Assembly (NCBI GenBank): GCA_022448245.1
Contig: JAKVCO010000009.1
Span: 75,413-124,502 of the forward strand
DNA from: Paracoccaceae bacterium
GTDB taxonomy: Bacteria; Pseudomonadota; Alphaproteobacteria; Rhodobacterales; Rhodobacteraceae
Direction: 5' to 3'
DNA length: 49,090 nt
The notes below the pieces were generated by a model that was not told where the DNA came from, searched no databases, and saw only the letters and a program-made list of their open reading frames with translations. This document shows, piece after piece, positions 16,148 through 25,489 of the stretch. Made by a program: the position numbers and the translations under genes. Each line of letters starts with the position of its first letter. The stretch's first letter is position 1.

Positions 16148-18622
16148 ATGAGCGATAGTGACGGCAAAAAAACGCTGGGGCTTGGTGGTGGTCGTGGAGG
16201 CCGCCCCGGGAACGTAAAGCAGAGTTTCAGCCATGGCCGGACCAAGAATGTCGTGGTCGAGACGAAGCGCAAACGCGTTGTCGTCCCCAAACCCGGCACG
16301 CCTAAGGGATCGGCAACGGCTGCGCCTGCTGGCGACCCCACCCGCCGCCCGGCAGGTATCTCCGATGCTGAGATGGAACGCCGGATGAAAGCACTCCAGG
16401 CCGCCAAGGCCCGGGAAGCGGAAGACGCTGCCAAGCGTAAGGCCGACGAAGAGGCGCGCGCCGCAGACCGTCAGCGCCGCCGCGAGGAAGCCGAAGCCAA
16501 AGAGCGTGCTGAAAAAGAACGCGTGGAAGCCCTCAAGGCGAAGGCCGAAGAGGACGAGCGCAAGAAGCGCGAGGCAGAGATTGCCGCGCGCCGCGCTGCT
16601 GAGCCTGCTCCGGCCCCTGCTGCTGACGATCGCAAGACGTCCGGCCGCAAAGAGCCCGCACGCGAAGCGCCTCGCCGCCAGGAAGAACAGCGCCCCTCCA
16701 AGGGTCGCGGTGATGATGGTGGCCGCCGCGGTGGCAAGCTGACGCTGAACCAGGCCCTGTCTGGTGGCGACGGTGGACGCCAACGTTCCATGGCAGCCAT
16801 GAAGCGTAAGCAGGAGCGTGCGCGTCAGAAAGCCATGGGTGGTTCGGTCGAGCGTGAGAAGGTTGTTCGCGACGTTCAGGTGCCTGAAGCCATTCTGGTG
16901 AGCGAGCTCGCCAACCGTATGGCTGAGCGTGTGCCTGACGTGGTGAAGTCGCTCATGCAGATGGGCATGATGGTCAACCAGAACCAGTCCATCGATCAGG
17001 ACACGGCAGAACTGATCGTCGAAGAATTCGGCCACAAGATCGTGCGCGTTTCCGACGCTGACGTGGAACAGGCCATCGACCAGGTCGAGGACAAGGACGA
17101 AGATCTCAAGGATCGCGCCCCTGTCATCACCATCATGGGTCACGTTGACCACGGTAAGACGTCGCTTCTCGACGCCATCCGCAACGCACGCGTTGTGGCA
17201 GGCGAGGCTGGCGGCATCACCCAGCACATCGGCGCCTATCAGGTCGAACAGGACGGCAAGAAGCTGACCTTCCTCGACACGCCGGGCCACGCGGCCTTCA
17301 CCTCCATGCGTGCCCGTGGTGCGCAGGTGACGGACATCGTGGTTCTCGTGGTTGCTGCCGACGACGCGGTCATGCCGCAGACGATCGAAGCGATTAACCA
17401 CGCGAAGGCGGCCGAAGTGCCGATGATCGTGGCGATCAACAAGATCGACCTGCCTGCCGCGGATCCGACCAAGGTCCGCACCGACCTGCTGCAGCACGAA
17501 GTGATCGTGGAGCAGATGTCTGGTGAAGTGCAGGACGTGGAAGTCTCCGCCCAGTCGGGCCAAGGCCTCGACACACTGCTCGAATCCATTGCGCTGCAGG
17601 CCGAGATCCTCGAACTCAAAGCAAACCCCGATCGTGCCGCTTCCGGCGCCGTGATCGAGGCACAGCTCGACGTGGGCCGTGGCCCGGTCGCGACGGTTCT
17701 CGTTCAGAACGGTACGCTCAAGCAAGGCGACATCTTCGTTGTGGGTGAGCAGTGGGGTAAGGTCCGCGCTCTCGTCAACGACCAGGGTGATCGCGTGAAA
17801 GAAGCGGGCCCGTCCGTGCCGGTCGAGGTTCTTGGCCTCAACGGTACGCCGGAAGCCGGTGACGTACTCAACGTCGTTAAGACCGAAGCTGAAGCGCGCG
17901 AGATCGCCGATTACCGGATCCAAGCCGCCAAGGATAAGCGCGCCGCCGCGGGTGCCGCGACGACCCTCGAACAGCTGATGCAGAAGGCCAAGGAAGACGA
18001 GAATGTGGAAGAGCTTCCCATCCTCGTGAAGGCCGACGTTCAGGGTTCTGCCGAAGCCATCGTTCAGGCGATGGAAAAGATCGGCAACGACGAGGTGCGC
18101 GTGCGCGTGCTGCACTCCGGTGTGGGCGCGATCACGGAAACGGACATCGGCCTTGCCGAAGCGTCCGGCGCACCGGTCATGGGCTTTAATGTTCGTGCGA
18201 ACGCCTCGGCGCGGAACACGGCGAACCAGAAAGGCGTGGAGATCCGCTACTACTCGGTGATCTATGACCTCGTGGACGATGTGCGCGATGCGGCCTCTGG
18301 CCTGTTGTCCGCCGAAATCCGCGAAAAGTTCATCGGCTACGCCGAGATCCGGGAGGTCTTCAAGGTCTCCGGTGTCGGCAAGGTCGCGGGCTGCCTGGTT
18401 ACCGAGGGTGTGGCGCGTCGTTCGGCAGGTGTCCGCCTGCTACGCGACAACGTCGTGATCCACGAAGGTACGCTCAAGACGCTCAAGCGCTTCAAGGACG
18501 AAGTTGCCGAAGTGCAGTCTGGCCAGGAATGCGGTATGGCGTTCGAGAACTACGACGATATCCGCCCCGCGGACGTCATCGAGATCTTCGAGCGGGAGGA
18601 AGTCGAGCGGACGCTCGACTAA
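16148..18622 (+). CDS. infB: Translation initiation factor IF-2
   Basis: An 824-residue GTPase that delivers initiator tRNA to the 30S subunit and promotes subunit joining. The first 250 or so residues are low-complexity and highly charged (Ala/Glu/Arg/Lys-rich, predicted helical), then a short IF2_N-type segment. The G domain carries G1 GHVDHGKTS near residue 331, G3 DTPGHAAF and G4 NKIDL, followed by the domain II barrel, domain III and the tRNA-binding C-terminal domain ([20 protein letters not shown]). It is the last gene of the operon, followed by a strong terminator. Confidence 0.97.
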   Translation: MSDSDGKKTLGLGGGRGGRPGNVKQSFSHGRTKNVVVETKRKRVVVPKPGTPKGSATAAPAGDPTRRPAGISDAEMERRMKALQAAKAREAEDAAKRKADEEARAADRQRRREEAEAKERAEKERVEALKAKAEEDERKKREAEIAARRAAEPAPAPAADDRKTSGRKEPAREAPRRQEEQRPSKGRGDDGGRRGGKLTLNQALSGGDGGRQRSMAAMKRKQERARQKAMGGSVEREKVVRDVQVPEAILVSELANRMAERVPDVVKSLMQMGMMVNQNQSIDQDTAELIVEEFGHKIVRVSDADVEQAIDQVEDKDEDLKDRAPVITIMGHVDHGKTSLLDAIRNARVVAGEAGGITQHIGAYQVEQDGKKLTFLDTPGHAAFTSMRARGAQVTDIVVLVVAADDAVMPQTIEAINHAKAAEVPMIVAINKIDLPAADPTKVRTDLLQHEVIVEQMSGEVQDVEVSAQSGQGLDTLLESIALQAEILELKANPDRAASGAVIEAQLDVGRGPVATVLVQNGTLKQGDIFVVGEQWGKVRALVNDQGDRVKEAGPSVPVEVLGLNGTPEAGDVLNVVKTEAEAREIADYRIQAAKDKRAAAGAATTLEQLMQKAKEDENVEELPILVKADVQGSAEAIVQAMEKIGNDEVRVRVLHSGVGAITETDIGLAEASGAPVMGFNVRANASARNTANQKGVEIRYYSVIYDLVDDVRDAASGLLSAEIREKFIGYAEIREVFKVSGVGKVAGCLVTEGVARRSAGVRLLRDNVVIHEGTLKTLKRFKDEVAEVQSGQECGMAFENYDDIRPADVIEIFEREEVERTLD

Positions 18623-18640
18623 TCCCCACCTCAGAACACA

Positions 18641-18669
18641 AAAAGGCCCGGGAATTCCCCGGGCCTTTT
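18641..18669. terminator. Bidirectional intrinsic terminator after infB
   Basis: AAAAGGCCCGGG (18641-18652) and its exact complement (18658-18669) flank the loop AATTC. The + strand ends in TTTTT, and the minus strand also has a T-run (CCTTTTTGTG). It lies 19 bases after the infB stop and 24 bases beyond the stop of the small minus-strand gene, so it can serve both. Confidence 0.88.
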
Positions 18670-18692
18670 TAGTTGCAAGTCCGTGAGTGTGA

Positions 18693-18827
18693 CTACGAAG
18701 CTTTCGAAACCGGTGGTCCGGTAAACGTCTGCTGTCCAACGCGTACTTCGATGTGCCCGTTGCCGATATTCCTCACGAAGGTCCCTTGGATCGAAACTGT
18801 CGATCCCACCGTGATGGTTCTGATCAT
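18693..18827 (-). CDS. Small conserved-looking protein, 44 residues
   Basis: ATG at 18825-18827 to TAG at 18693-18695. The product begins MIRTITVGSTVSIQG and continues with alternating polar and hydrophobic residues and turn glycines (HIEVRVGQQTFTG), suggesting a small beta-barrel. I do not recognise a named family. Support: GGGGGCGG lies four to eleven bases before the ATG, an exact CtrA-type site lies 58-73 bases upstream, and a bidirectional terminator follows the stop. Its function is unknown. A + strand reading of the same bases is less protein-like. Confidence 0.65.
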   Translation of the reverse strand: MIRTITVGSTVSIQGTFVRNIGNGHIEVRVGQQTFTGPPVSKAS

Positions 18828-18884
18828 GCTACCGCCCCCAGGTGCAAGATTATTTCATGTCGCATAAATAACAGGCGACGACCG

Positions 18885-18900
18885 TTAATCGCTGATTAAC
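18885..18900 (-). promoter_or_regulatory. CtrA-type binding site (exact TTAA-N7-TTAAC)
   Basis: TTAA at 18885-18888, seven bases, then TTAAC at 18896-18900 on the + strand. Because the site is palindromic, the minus strand also reads TTAA-N7-TTAAC. It lies in the gap between the small 44-codon gene (ATG at 18827) and the end of mutT (18945). It is correctly placed to control only the small gene. Confidence 0.6.
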
Positions 18901-18944
18901 AATAAGTCCGTTTGATAAGTATTCCAGAAATATTCGAAAAGCAC

Positions 18945-19343
18945 TCACAAAATTTCGCGAAGGTGCGGAATGAGCGGAATATCGGCAGCCGGCATCGGAT
19001 AGTCGCGTAAATCCGCTCCCCGGGCCCATTTGAGACGCTGATTTTCACGTGACGTAGGAATGCCTTCCCACTTGCGACATACAAAAAGCGGCATGAGCAA
19101 ATGAAAATCGTCATAGCTGTGGCTGGCGAAGGTGAGCGGCGCCAAACAGCTCTCCCACGTGTTGATTCCCAGCTCTTCCTCAAGCTCGCGGATCAGCGCG
19201 ACTTCGGGCGTCTCGCCTTCTTCGACCTTGCCGCCCGGAAACTCCCACAGGCCGGCCATACTTTTGCCTTCGGGGCGCTGGGCGAGCAGCACGCGCCCGT
19301 CGACATCTACGAGCGCCACCGCTGAGACGAGCACGATCTTCAT
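18945..19343 (-). CDS. mutT: 8-oxo-dGTP diphosphatase (MutT)
   Basis: A 132-residue Nudix hydrolase that cleans 8-oxo-dGTP from the nucleotide pool. The complete Nudix box runs from GGKVEEGETPEVALIRELEEELGI, near residues 36-59. QRPEGKSMAGLWEFPGG before it is characteristic of MutT. The ATG at 19341-19343 overlaps the argJ stop as ATGA, so I reject a start 18 codons upstream inside argJ. Last gene of the ppi-argJ-mutT set. Confidence 0.93.
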   Translation of the reverse strand: MKIVLVSAVALVDVDGRVLLAQRPEGKSMAGLWEFPGGKVEEGETPEVALIRELEEELGINTWESCLAPLTFASHSYDDFHLLMPLFVCRKWEGIPTSRENQRLKWARGADLRDYPMPAADIPLIPHLREIL

Positions 19344-20554
19344 GAGCGATAGTCCGCGTTGATCGTGATGTACTGGTGGGTCAGATCGCAGGTCCAAACC
19401 GTGGCGCTTGCCGTGCCGACGCCTAGACTGACGGAGATCTGGATTTCCTCCTGCTTCATGTAGGCGGCGCCGTCTTCCTCGCGGTAGGAGGCGGCCACCC
19501 AGCCTTCTTCGGCCACGAGCGTGTCCCCAAACCTGATGGAAAGCGCATCACGGTCCGCTGCCGCGCCGGATTTGCCGATGGCCATCACGATGCGGCCCCA
19601 GTTTGGGTCTTCGCCAGCAATCGCCGTCTTCACGAGCGGGGAGTTGGCAATCGCGAGGGCGGCCTTCTTGGCATCCGCCTCGGTCGCGGCCTCGGTGCAG
19701 GTGATCTCCACGAACTTGGTGGCGCCTTCGCCGTCACGGACGACCTGATGTGCGAGGTCACGCATGACACCTTCCAGCGCTGTGGCGAAACCGGCGTCGC
19801 CGGTGGCATCCACGCCCGCTGCACCCGTGGCGGCCAGCAGCAGAGAATCCGAGGTTGAGGTGTCGCTGTCCACGGTGATCGCGTTGAAGGTGCCATCGGT
19901 CAGCGTGCCCAGAAGGTCCTGCAAGGCAGCGCCGTCGTGGCTTGCGTCTGTGAAGATGTAGACCAGCATCGTCGCCATATCTGGCGCGATCATGCCCGAT
20001 CCCTTGGCGATCCCCGCGATGGTCACGGGCGTACCGCCAACCTCGATGGTCTGGAACGCGCCTTTGGCGAAGGTGTCCGTTGTGCGGATCGCCTCGGCAG
20101 CGGCCTCGATCCCGTCGGCTGACAGCCCGTCAGACAACCCGCCCAAACAGGCCTCGATCTTTCCATGGGGCAGCCGTTCGCCGATCACCCCGGTCGAGGC
20201 CGTATAGATGCGCCCCTCCGGGACCGATGTGGCAGCCGCGACTGCGCTGCAAAGCGCCTTCACCGAACCTTCGCCCGCCTTGCCCGTAAACGCATTGGCA
20301 TTGCCGGAGTTCACGAGGAATGCCGCAGGCCCGCGTGCCGCGCTCAGCTTTGCCTGACAATCAAGGACAGGCGCCGATCGCGTGGCCGATCGCGTGAAGA
20401 CCCCGGCAACGGCGGCATCCTCCATCACCGCGAGCATCACGTCATCGCGGCCTCGGTACTTCACCCCAGCCGCGGCCGTCGCGAAACGGACGCCAGCCAC
20501 GGCGGGAATGTCCGGAAAAGCTTCCGGCGCGAGGGTGGAGACAGGCAGGCTCAT
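19340..20554 (-). CDS. argJ: Bifunctional ornithine acetyltransferase / N-acetylglutamate synthase
   Basis: A 404-residue ArgJ of the arginine pathway. It moves the acetyl group from N-acetylornithine to glutamate and may also use acetyl-CoA. The precursor cuts itself before the catalytic threonine: KGSGMIAPDMATML contains the site, with A194-T195 as the junction. The VNSGNANAFTG motif near residue 81 and the C-terminal NWGRIVMAIGKSG region are typical. Both ends overlap neighbours by four bases, indicating tight coupling with ppi and mutT. The pairing is frequent in Rhodobacteraceae and not functionally obvious. Confidence 0.95.
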   Translation of the reverse strand: MSLPVSTLAPEAFPDIPAVAGVRFATAAAGVKYRGRDDVMLAVMEDAAVAGVFTRSATRSAPVLDCQAKLSAARGPAAFLVNSGNANAFTGKAGEGSVKALCSAVAAATSVPEGRIYTASTGVIGERLPHGKIEACLGGLSDGLSADGIEAAAEAIRTTDTFAKGAFQTIEVGGTPVTIAGIAKGSGMIAPDMATMLVYIFTDASHDGAALQDLLGTLTDGTFNAITVDSDTSTSDSLLLAATGAAGVDATGDAGFATALEGVMRDLAHQVVRDGEGATKFVEITCTEAATEADAKKAALAIANSPLVKTAIAGEDPNWGRIVMAIGKSGAAADRDALSIRFGDTLVAEEGWVAASYREEDGAAYMKQEEIQISVSLGVGTASATVWTCDLTHQYITINADYRS

Positions 20555-21381
20555 TCGCTGTCGAGCGTCAGCTCGTTGATGAGGTTCGGGTCAATGCCTT
20601 CAGGACGCGTGATCTCCGCGACTTCGAGCAGCCCCGTCAGAGCTGCTTCCAAAGCGACGGTCTGCAACTGACTCGTGAGATCGCCCTGGACCTCCTCAAA
20701 GGAGGGTGGCTCGGTCGTGCGCAGATCGTTGAGCGTCACAATATGCCAGCCGAACTGCGTCTGCACCGGGGCGGAGACGCCGCCCACTTCGAGTTCCATT
20801 ACGGCGGCTTCAAAGGACGGTACCATCATGCCTTGCCCAAACCAGCCAAGCTGGCCGCCATTGGGGCCGGAAGGGCCCGTCGAAAACTCCTGCGCGAGGG
20901 CCGCAAAGTCTGCACCACCTTCGAGCTGTTCGATCAGCGACTGGGCTTCTTCTTCGGTTTCCACGAGAATGTGAGAAGCGTTGAACTCCGACGCGCCCTC
21001 GAACTCACCGAACTGTTCATCATAGGCGGCGCGCACCGCCTCCTCGGACACGGCGACTTCGCCGAGTGCCTCCAGCGCGACCTGCGCGAGGATCGAGGCG
21101 CGCGTGGTTTCAAGGGTCGCCTCAACCCACTCTGGCTCGTTCTCAACTGATTCAGCCAGGACGCGTTGCTGCACCAGCTGATCGACAATGCTTTCAAACA
21201 GGACTTCTGCATCGAGGGAGCGATACTGTTCGGGCAGCTGCCGCTGCACGTCGATGACATGGGTCATCGTGATGTCTGTGCCGTTGACGGTCGCCACGAC
21301 CATATCGAGGCCTGTATCCTGTGCGGAGACCGGCAGTGCCGTGGCGGCTAAAAGGGCCGCAGAAATCAGGTGGGGTTTCAT
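20551..21381 (-). CDS. Periplasmic peptidyl-prolyl isomerase, parvulin type
   Basis: A 276-residue PrsA/SurA-like chaperone. A signal peptide (MKPHLISAALLAATALPVSA, cut before QDTG) is followed by an N-terminal helical SurA_N-like region, then the parvulin domain at about residues 130-225 with NASHILVETEEEA, FSTGPSGPNGGQLGWFGQGMMVPSFE and FGWHIVTL. It should help fold outer-membrane and secreted proteins. It is divergent from secA across a shared 190-base promoter region, which makes sense for two secretion genes. Its stop overlaps the argJ start. Confidence 0.92.
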   Translation of the reverse strand: MKPHLISAALLAATALPVSAQDTGLDMVVATVNGTDITMTHVIDVQRQLPEQYRSLDAEVLFESIVDQLVQQRVLAESVENEPEWVEATLETTRASILAQVALEALGEVAVSEEAVRAAYDEQFGEFEGASEFNASHILVETEEEAQSLIEQLEGGADFAALAQEFSTGPSGPNGGQLGWFGQGMMVPSFEAAVMELEVGGVSAPVQTQFGWHIVTLNDLRTTEPPSFEEVQGDLTSQLQTVALEAALTGLLEVAEITRPEGIDPNLINELTLDSE

Positions 21382-21428
21382 ATGTTAATCCTCTCTTGCC
21401 GCATGTGTCGGGCAGGGGGTCCGTGCCG

Positions 21429-21456
21429 TTGACACTACTACATGCGGCCCTTACAT
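21429..21456 (+). promoter_or_regulatory. Candidate sigma-70 promoter of secA
   Basis: TTGACA at 21429-21434 matches the -35 consensus; TTACAT at 21451-21456 is a fair -10 at 16-base spacing. It would give a leader of about 110 bases before the secA ATG. Confidence 0.5.
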
Positions 21457-21573
21457 CGCTGAGTGGTCCCGAGGGGGCTCTGAGCGCCCTGGCTTCCCGC
21501 CAATTATCGGGATCGTGCCTGAGGCGCAAGCTGACCTCCCTCACAATACGTTGCCATATACGAGAGGCAGAAC

Positions 21574-24309
21574 ATGCTCGGATTGGGTGCTCTTTCAAAG
21601 AAGGTCTTCGGGACCGCAGACGACCGGAAGGTCAAAGCGATCCGGCCGCTGGTGCAGAAGATCAACGCTTTGGAGCCGGAGTTCGAGGCGCTGTCTGACG
21701 AGGGCCTCAAACAGAAGACCGAAGAACTGGCCAAACGCGCCATGGACGGGGAGAGCCTCGATGCGCTGATCCCCGAAGCTTTCGCCAACTGTCGCGAGGG
21801 CGCACGGCGCGCGCTGGGCCTGCGTGCCTTTGATGTGCAGCTGATGGGCGGGATCTTCCTGCATCAGGGCAACATCGCTGAAATGAAGACGGGTGAGGGC
21901 AAAACCCTCGTGGCGACCTTCCCGGCGTATCTGAATGCGCTGACGGGCAAGGGCGTGCACATTGTCACCGTCAACGACTACCTCGTGCGTCGCGATGCTG
22001 AATGGATGGGCAAGGTCTTTGCCCAGCTCGGCCTGACGACGGGCGCGGTCTACCCGGATCAGGACCCGACCGAAAAGATGGAGGCCTACCGCGCCGACAT
22101 CACCTACGCCACGAACAACGAGCTTGGCTTCGACTACCTGCGCGACAACATGGAGACGGATGTCAAAAACATGCGTCAGCGCGGGCACAACTTCGCCATC
22201 GTGGACGAAGTGGATTCGATCCTGATCGACGAAGCGCGGACGCCGCTTGTGATCTCTGGTCCTGCCGAGGACCGTTCCGAGCTCTACACCACCATCGACC
22301 GCATCATTCCCGAGATCGCGGACGAGCACTTCACCCTCGACGAGAAGACCCGCCAGGTCACCTTCACCGACGAAGGTAACGAGTGGTTGGAAGAGAATCT
22401 CTCCGCGCGCGGCATCCTGCCCGAAGGCCAGTCGCTTTATGATCCGGAAAGCACGACCATCGTGCACCACGTGAACCAGGGCCTGCGGGCCCACAAGCTC
22501 TTCACGCGGGACAAAGACTATATCGTTCGCAACGACGACGTGGTTCTGATCGACGAATTCACCGGCCGCATGATGACGGGCCGTCGCCTGTCCGAGGGTC
22601 TGCACCAGGCGATCGAGGCGAAAGAGAACGTCTCCATCAAGCCTGAGAACGTGACGCTCGCGTCCGTGACTTTCCAGAACTACTTCCGCCTCTATGGCAA
22701 GCTCGGCGGCATGACCGGTACGGCCAAGACAGAAGAAGAAGAATTTGGCACGATCTACGGTCTTGGCGTGGTGGAGGTTCCCACGAACCGCCCTGTCGCC
22801 CGCGAAGACGAGAACGACCAAGTCTATCGCAGCCAAGCCGAGAAGTTTTCAGCCATCACGGCTTCGATCAAGGAAGCCAACGCCAAGGGCCAGCCGGTCC
22901 TCGTCGGCACGACGTCCATCGAGAAATCCGAGACACTGTCGGCCCTGCTCAAGCAGGAAGGGATCGAGCACGCCGTGCTCAACGCCCGCCAACACGAGCA
23001 AGAGGCCCAGATCGTCGCTGACGCCGGCAAGCCCGGCGCCGTGACCATCGCCACTAACATGGCGGGCCGCGGGACTGACATTAAGCTCGGCGGCAACGTC
23101 GAGTTCAAAGTGATGGAAGCGATCGCTGCTGACCCCGAAGGCGACGTGGACGCGATCCGCACGCGTATCGAGGAAGAAACGAAGGTCGCTGAAGAGCAGG
23201 TAAAAAACGCCGGTGGTCTCTACGTCCTCGCGACCGAGCGCCACGAGAGCCGCCGCATCGACAACCAGCTGCGCGGCCGTTCCGGCCGTCAGGGTGACCC
23301 GGGCCGATCCTCGTTCTTCCTGTCGCTGGATGACGACCTCATGCGCATCTTTGGCTCTGAGCGCCTCGAGAAGGTGCTGAGCGGTCTTGGCATGAAAGAA
23401 GGCGAGGCGATTGTGCACCCGTGGGTGAACAAGTCCCTCGAGCGCGCACAGGCGAAGGTCGAAGGCCGCAACTTCGATATCCGCAAGCAGCTCCTCAAAT
23501 TCGACGACGTGATGAACGATCAGCGTAAGGTGATCTTCGGCCAGCGTCTGGAGATCATGGAAGCCGAAGACCTGAGCGAGATCACCTCCGACATGCGTCA
23601 CCAGGTGATCGACGACATGGTTGCCGAATACATGCCCAAGGGCGCCTATGCCGACCAGTGGGAGACCGAGCAGCTCTACGCCGATGTTATCGAAAAGCTT
23701 GGCATCGATGTGCCGGTGATCGAATGGGCCGATGAGGATGGGGTCGATGATGATGTCGTGCTCGAGCGCCTTGAGAAGGCGACAGACGAATTCATGGCCA
23801 AGAAGGCCGTGGACTTTGGCCCTGAGAACATGCGCGCGATCGAAAAGCAGGTTCTGCTGAACACGATCGACCGTAAGTGGCGTGAGCACCTGCTGACGCT
23901 CGAACACCTGCGCTCTGTCGTTGGTTTCCGCGGCTACGCGCAGCGTGACCCGCTCAATGAATATAAGTCCGAGGCGTTCCAGCTCTTTGAATCGCTGCTT
24001 GATAGCCTGCGGGAAGATGTGACCCAGCAGCTGTCCCGTGCACGTCCGATGACGGAAGAGGAACAGCGCGCCTTGATCGAACAGTTCCAGGCACGCCAGC
24101 GTCAGATGCAGGAAGCTGCTGCCGCTGCTGCTGGTCAGCCAGCCGCTGCTGGTGCCGCCGCCGCTGCCGGTGCAACGGTCGCTGCTGTAGGCACTCCGGC
24201 GGAAGGTTTCGTCGAAGATGATCCCAGCACCTGGGGCAACCCAGGCCGCAACGATCTGTGCCCCTGTGGCTCTGGCAAGAAGTTCAAACATTGCCACGGC
24301 GCGTTCTAA
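21574..24309 (+). CDS. secA: Protein translocase subunit SecA
   Basis: A 911-residue motor ATPase driving protein export through SecYEG. Walker A ([11 protein letters not shown]) is near residue 104 and Walker B with the DEAD-type motif is in [15 protein letters not shown] near 210. The preprotein cross-linking domain, helicase domain 2 ([16 protein letters not shown], then [18 protein letters not shown]) and helical scaffold follow. A low-complexity Ala/Gly linker precedes the C-terminal SecB/zinc-binding motif [14 protein letters not shown]. The length and all motifs look intact. Confidence 0.97.
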   Translation: MLGLGALSKKVFGTADDRKVKAIRPLVQKINALEPEFEALSDEGLKQKTEELAKRAMDGESLDALIPEAFANCREGARRALGLRAFDVQLMGGIFLHQGNIAEMKTGEGKTLVATFPAYLNALTGKGVHIVTVNDYLVRRDAEWMGKVFAQLGLTTGAVYPDQDPTEKMEAYRADITYATNNELGFDYLRDNMETDVKNMRQRGHNFAIVDEVDSILIDEARTPLVISGPAEDRSELYTTIDRIIPEIADEHFTLDEKTRQVTFTDEGNEWLEENLSARGILPEGQSLYDPESTTIVHHVNQGLRAHKLFTRDKDYIVRNDDVVLIDEFTGRMMTGRRLSEGLHQAIEAKENVSIKPENVTLASVTFQNYFRLYGKLGGMTGTAKTEEEEFGTIYGLGVVEVPTNRPVAREDENDQVYRSQAEKFSAITASIKEANAKGQPVLVGTTSIEKSETLSALLKQEGIEHAVLNARQHEQEAQIVADAGKPGAVTIATNMAGRGTDIKLGGNVEFKVMEAIAADPEGDVDAIRTRIEEETKVAEEQVKNAGGLYVLATERHESRRIDNQLRGRSGRQGDPGRSSFFLSLDDDLMRIFGSERLEKVLSGLGMKEGEAIVHPWVNKSLERAQAKVEGRNFDIRKQLLKFDDVMNDQRKVIFGQRLEIMEAEDLSEITSDMRHQVIDDMVAEYMPKGAYADQWETEQLYADVIEKLGIDVPVIEWADEDGVDDDVVLERLEKATDEFMAKKAVDFGPENMRAIEKQVLLNTIDRKWREHLLTLEHLRSVVGFRGYAQRDPLNEYKSEAFQLFESLLDSLREDVTQQLSRARPMTEEEQRALIEQFQARQRQMQEAAAAAAGQPAAAGAAAAAGATVAAVGTPAEGFVEDDPSTWGNPGRNDLCPCGSGKKFKHCHGAF

Positions 24310-24446
24310 CGCCCTAATTCCGCCCTGATGCTGCCGTCCTCGCGCCGCGCGGGCGGCACGAAGACTCCCCGTCTTCGCCCATGTCCCGCCCGAGGTGTGC
24401 CCGATTCAGCCGCCAGTAAGGTTGGTGACGAGAAAGGGGCAATGAG

Positions 24447-25472
24447 ATGGGTATCAGCACGAATTTTCCGGGGGCAGGAGCCGCCCGCAAGGTCGCTATG
24501 GCCGGCGGAACGTTCGCGGTTGCCATGGGCATCGGCTTTTTTATGCAGAACGAAAACGCGGAGGCAGCGCTGACGTCGCCGTCCACGCTTCCGATGCCGC
24601 AACAGGCACCGGCGCAAGACGCACTGCCAAACGAGCTTCCGCAACCACTGACGACATCCTCGGCAATTGCCGTACCGTCGGCAGACACGGCGATTGCAAC
24701 GGTCATCGAGGCGTCTACCTCTCCGGCTCTTGAGCCAGAAGAAGAGGCCGCACCTGAAGAAGAGGTTCTCGCAGTCGCTCCTGATGAGCCTGTGTGTGAC
24801 GTGATGATGTCCGCTGAGGTGCAGGACGCAGCTCTTGTGAAGCTGAGCGTCGAGACACCTTGTGCAGCCTCCGAGGCCTTCACCGTGCACCACGAGGGCA
24901 TGATGTTCTCTGGCATGACGGATGCAGACGGCAAAGCCACGATCTTTGCACCTGCGCTGAACGAAGCCGCACTCTTTATCGCGGCCTTTGATGCAGGCCT
25001 CGGCGCCCTTGCCGAAGCCAGTGTTCCCGAGCTCGCGGATTACGACCGTGTCGTGCTGCAGTGGAAAGGCGAAGGCGCTTTCGAAATTCACGCGATGGAA
25101 TACGGCGCATCCTACGGTGATGCTGGCCACGTGTGGTACGCCGCTCCGCGCAACGCAGCATCCGCTGAACTTGGTGACGGTGGCTTCCTTCTGGCGCTGG
25201 GCGATGGCCGCGTCGAGGACCCTCGTTTCGCGCAGGTCTACACCTTCCCAAGCGGCAATGCCCTTCAGCCGGGCAATATCGAACTCTCCGTTGAGGCCGA
25301 GATCACTGCCGAAAACTGCAATTCCCAGGTGGAAGCGCAGACGTTGGAGGCCAATCGCGGAGATTCTGTGCGCATCGTGGACCTCACATTGGCGGTTCCC
25401 GCCTGTGAAGCGGTCGGAGATTTTCTTGTGTTGAAAAACCTCCTCGCTGACCTGACACTCCAGGCAGGATAG
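24447..25472 (+). CDS. Membrane-anchored protein of unknown function, secA-adjacent
   Basis: A 341-residue protein. One hydrophobic segment at about residues 15-34 (KVAMAGGTFAVAMGIGFFMQ) acts as an anchor or uncleaved signal. A Pro/Glu/Ala-rich linker to about residue 115 is followed by a compact periplasmic part with several cysteines (VCDVMM, ETPCA, AENCNS, VPACEA) that may form disulfides. I recall similar secA-adjacent proteins in Rhodobacteraceae carrying the loose label translocase, but no motif supports a motor or channel. The preceding 137 bases hold only short hairpins such as GAAGAC/GTCTTC at 24360-24376. It is in the same direction as secA and the next gene. Confidence 0.75.
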   Translation: MGISTNFPGAGAARKVAMAGGTFAVAMGIGFFMQNENAEAALTSPSTLPMPQQAPAQDALPNELPQPLTTSSAIAVPSADTAIATVIEASTSPALEPEEEAAPEEEVLAVAPDEPVCDVMMSAEVQDAALVKLSVETPCAASEAFTVHHEGMMFSGMTDADGKATIFAPALNEAALFIAAFDAGLGALAEASVPELADYDRVVLQWKGEGAFEIHAMEYGASYGDAGHVWYAAPRNAASAELGDGGFLLALGDGRVEDPRFAQVYTFPSGNALQPGNIELSVEAEITAENCNSQVEAQTLEANRGDSVRIVDLTLAVPACEAVGDFLVLKNLLADLTLQAG

Positions 25473-25489
25473 GGGCCAAACGCCCCAAG

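Noticed and set aside
18673..18867. A + strand frame of 64 codons after infB
   Set aside because: It starts with TTG inside the infB terminator and is less protein-like than the minus-strand 44-codon reading of the same bases, which has a ribosome-binding site and promoter-side motif.
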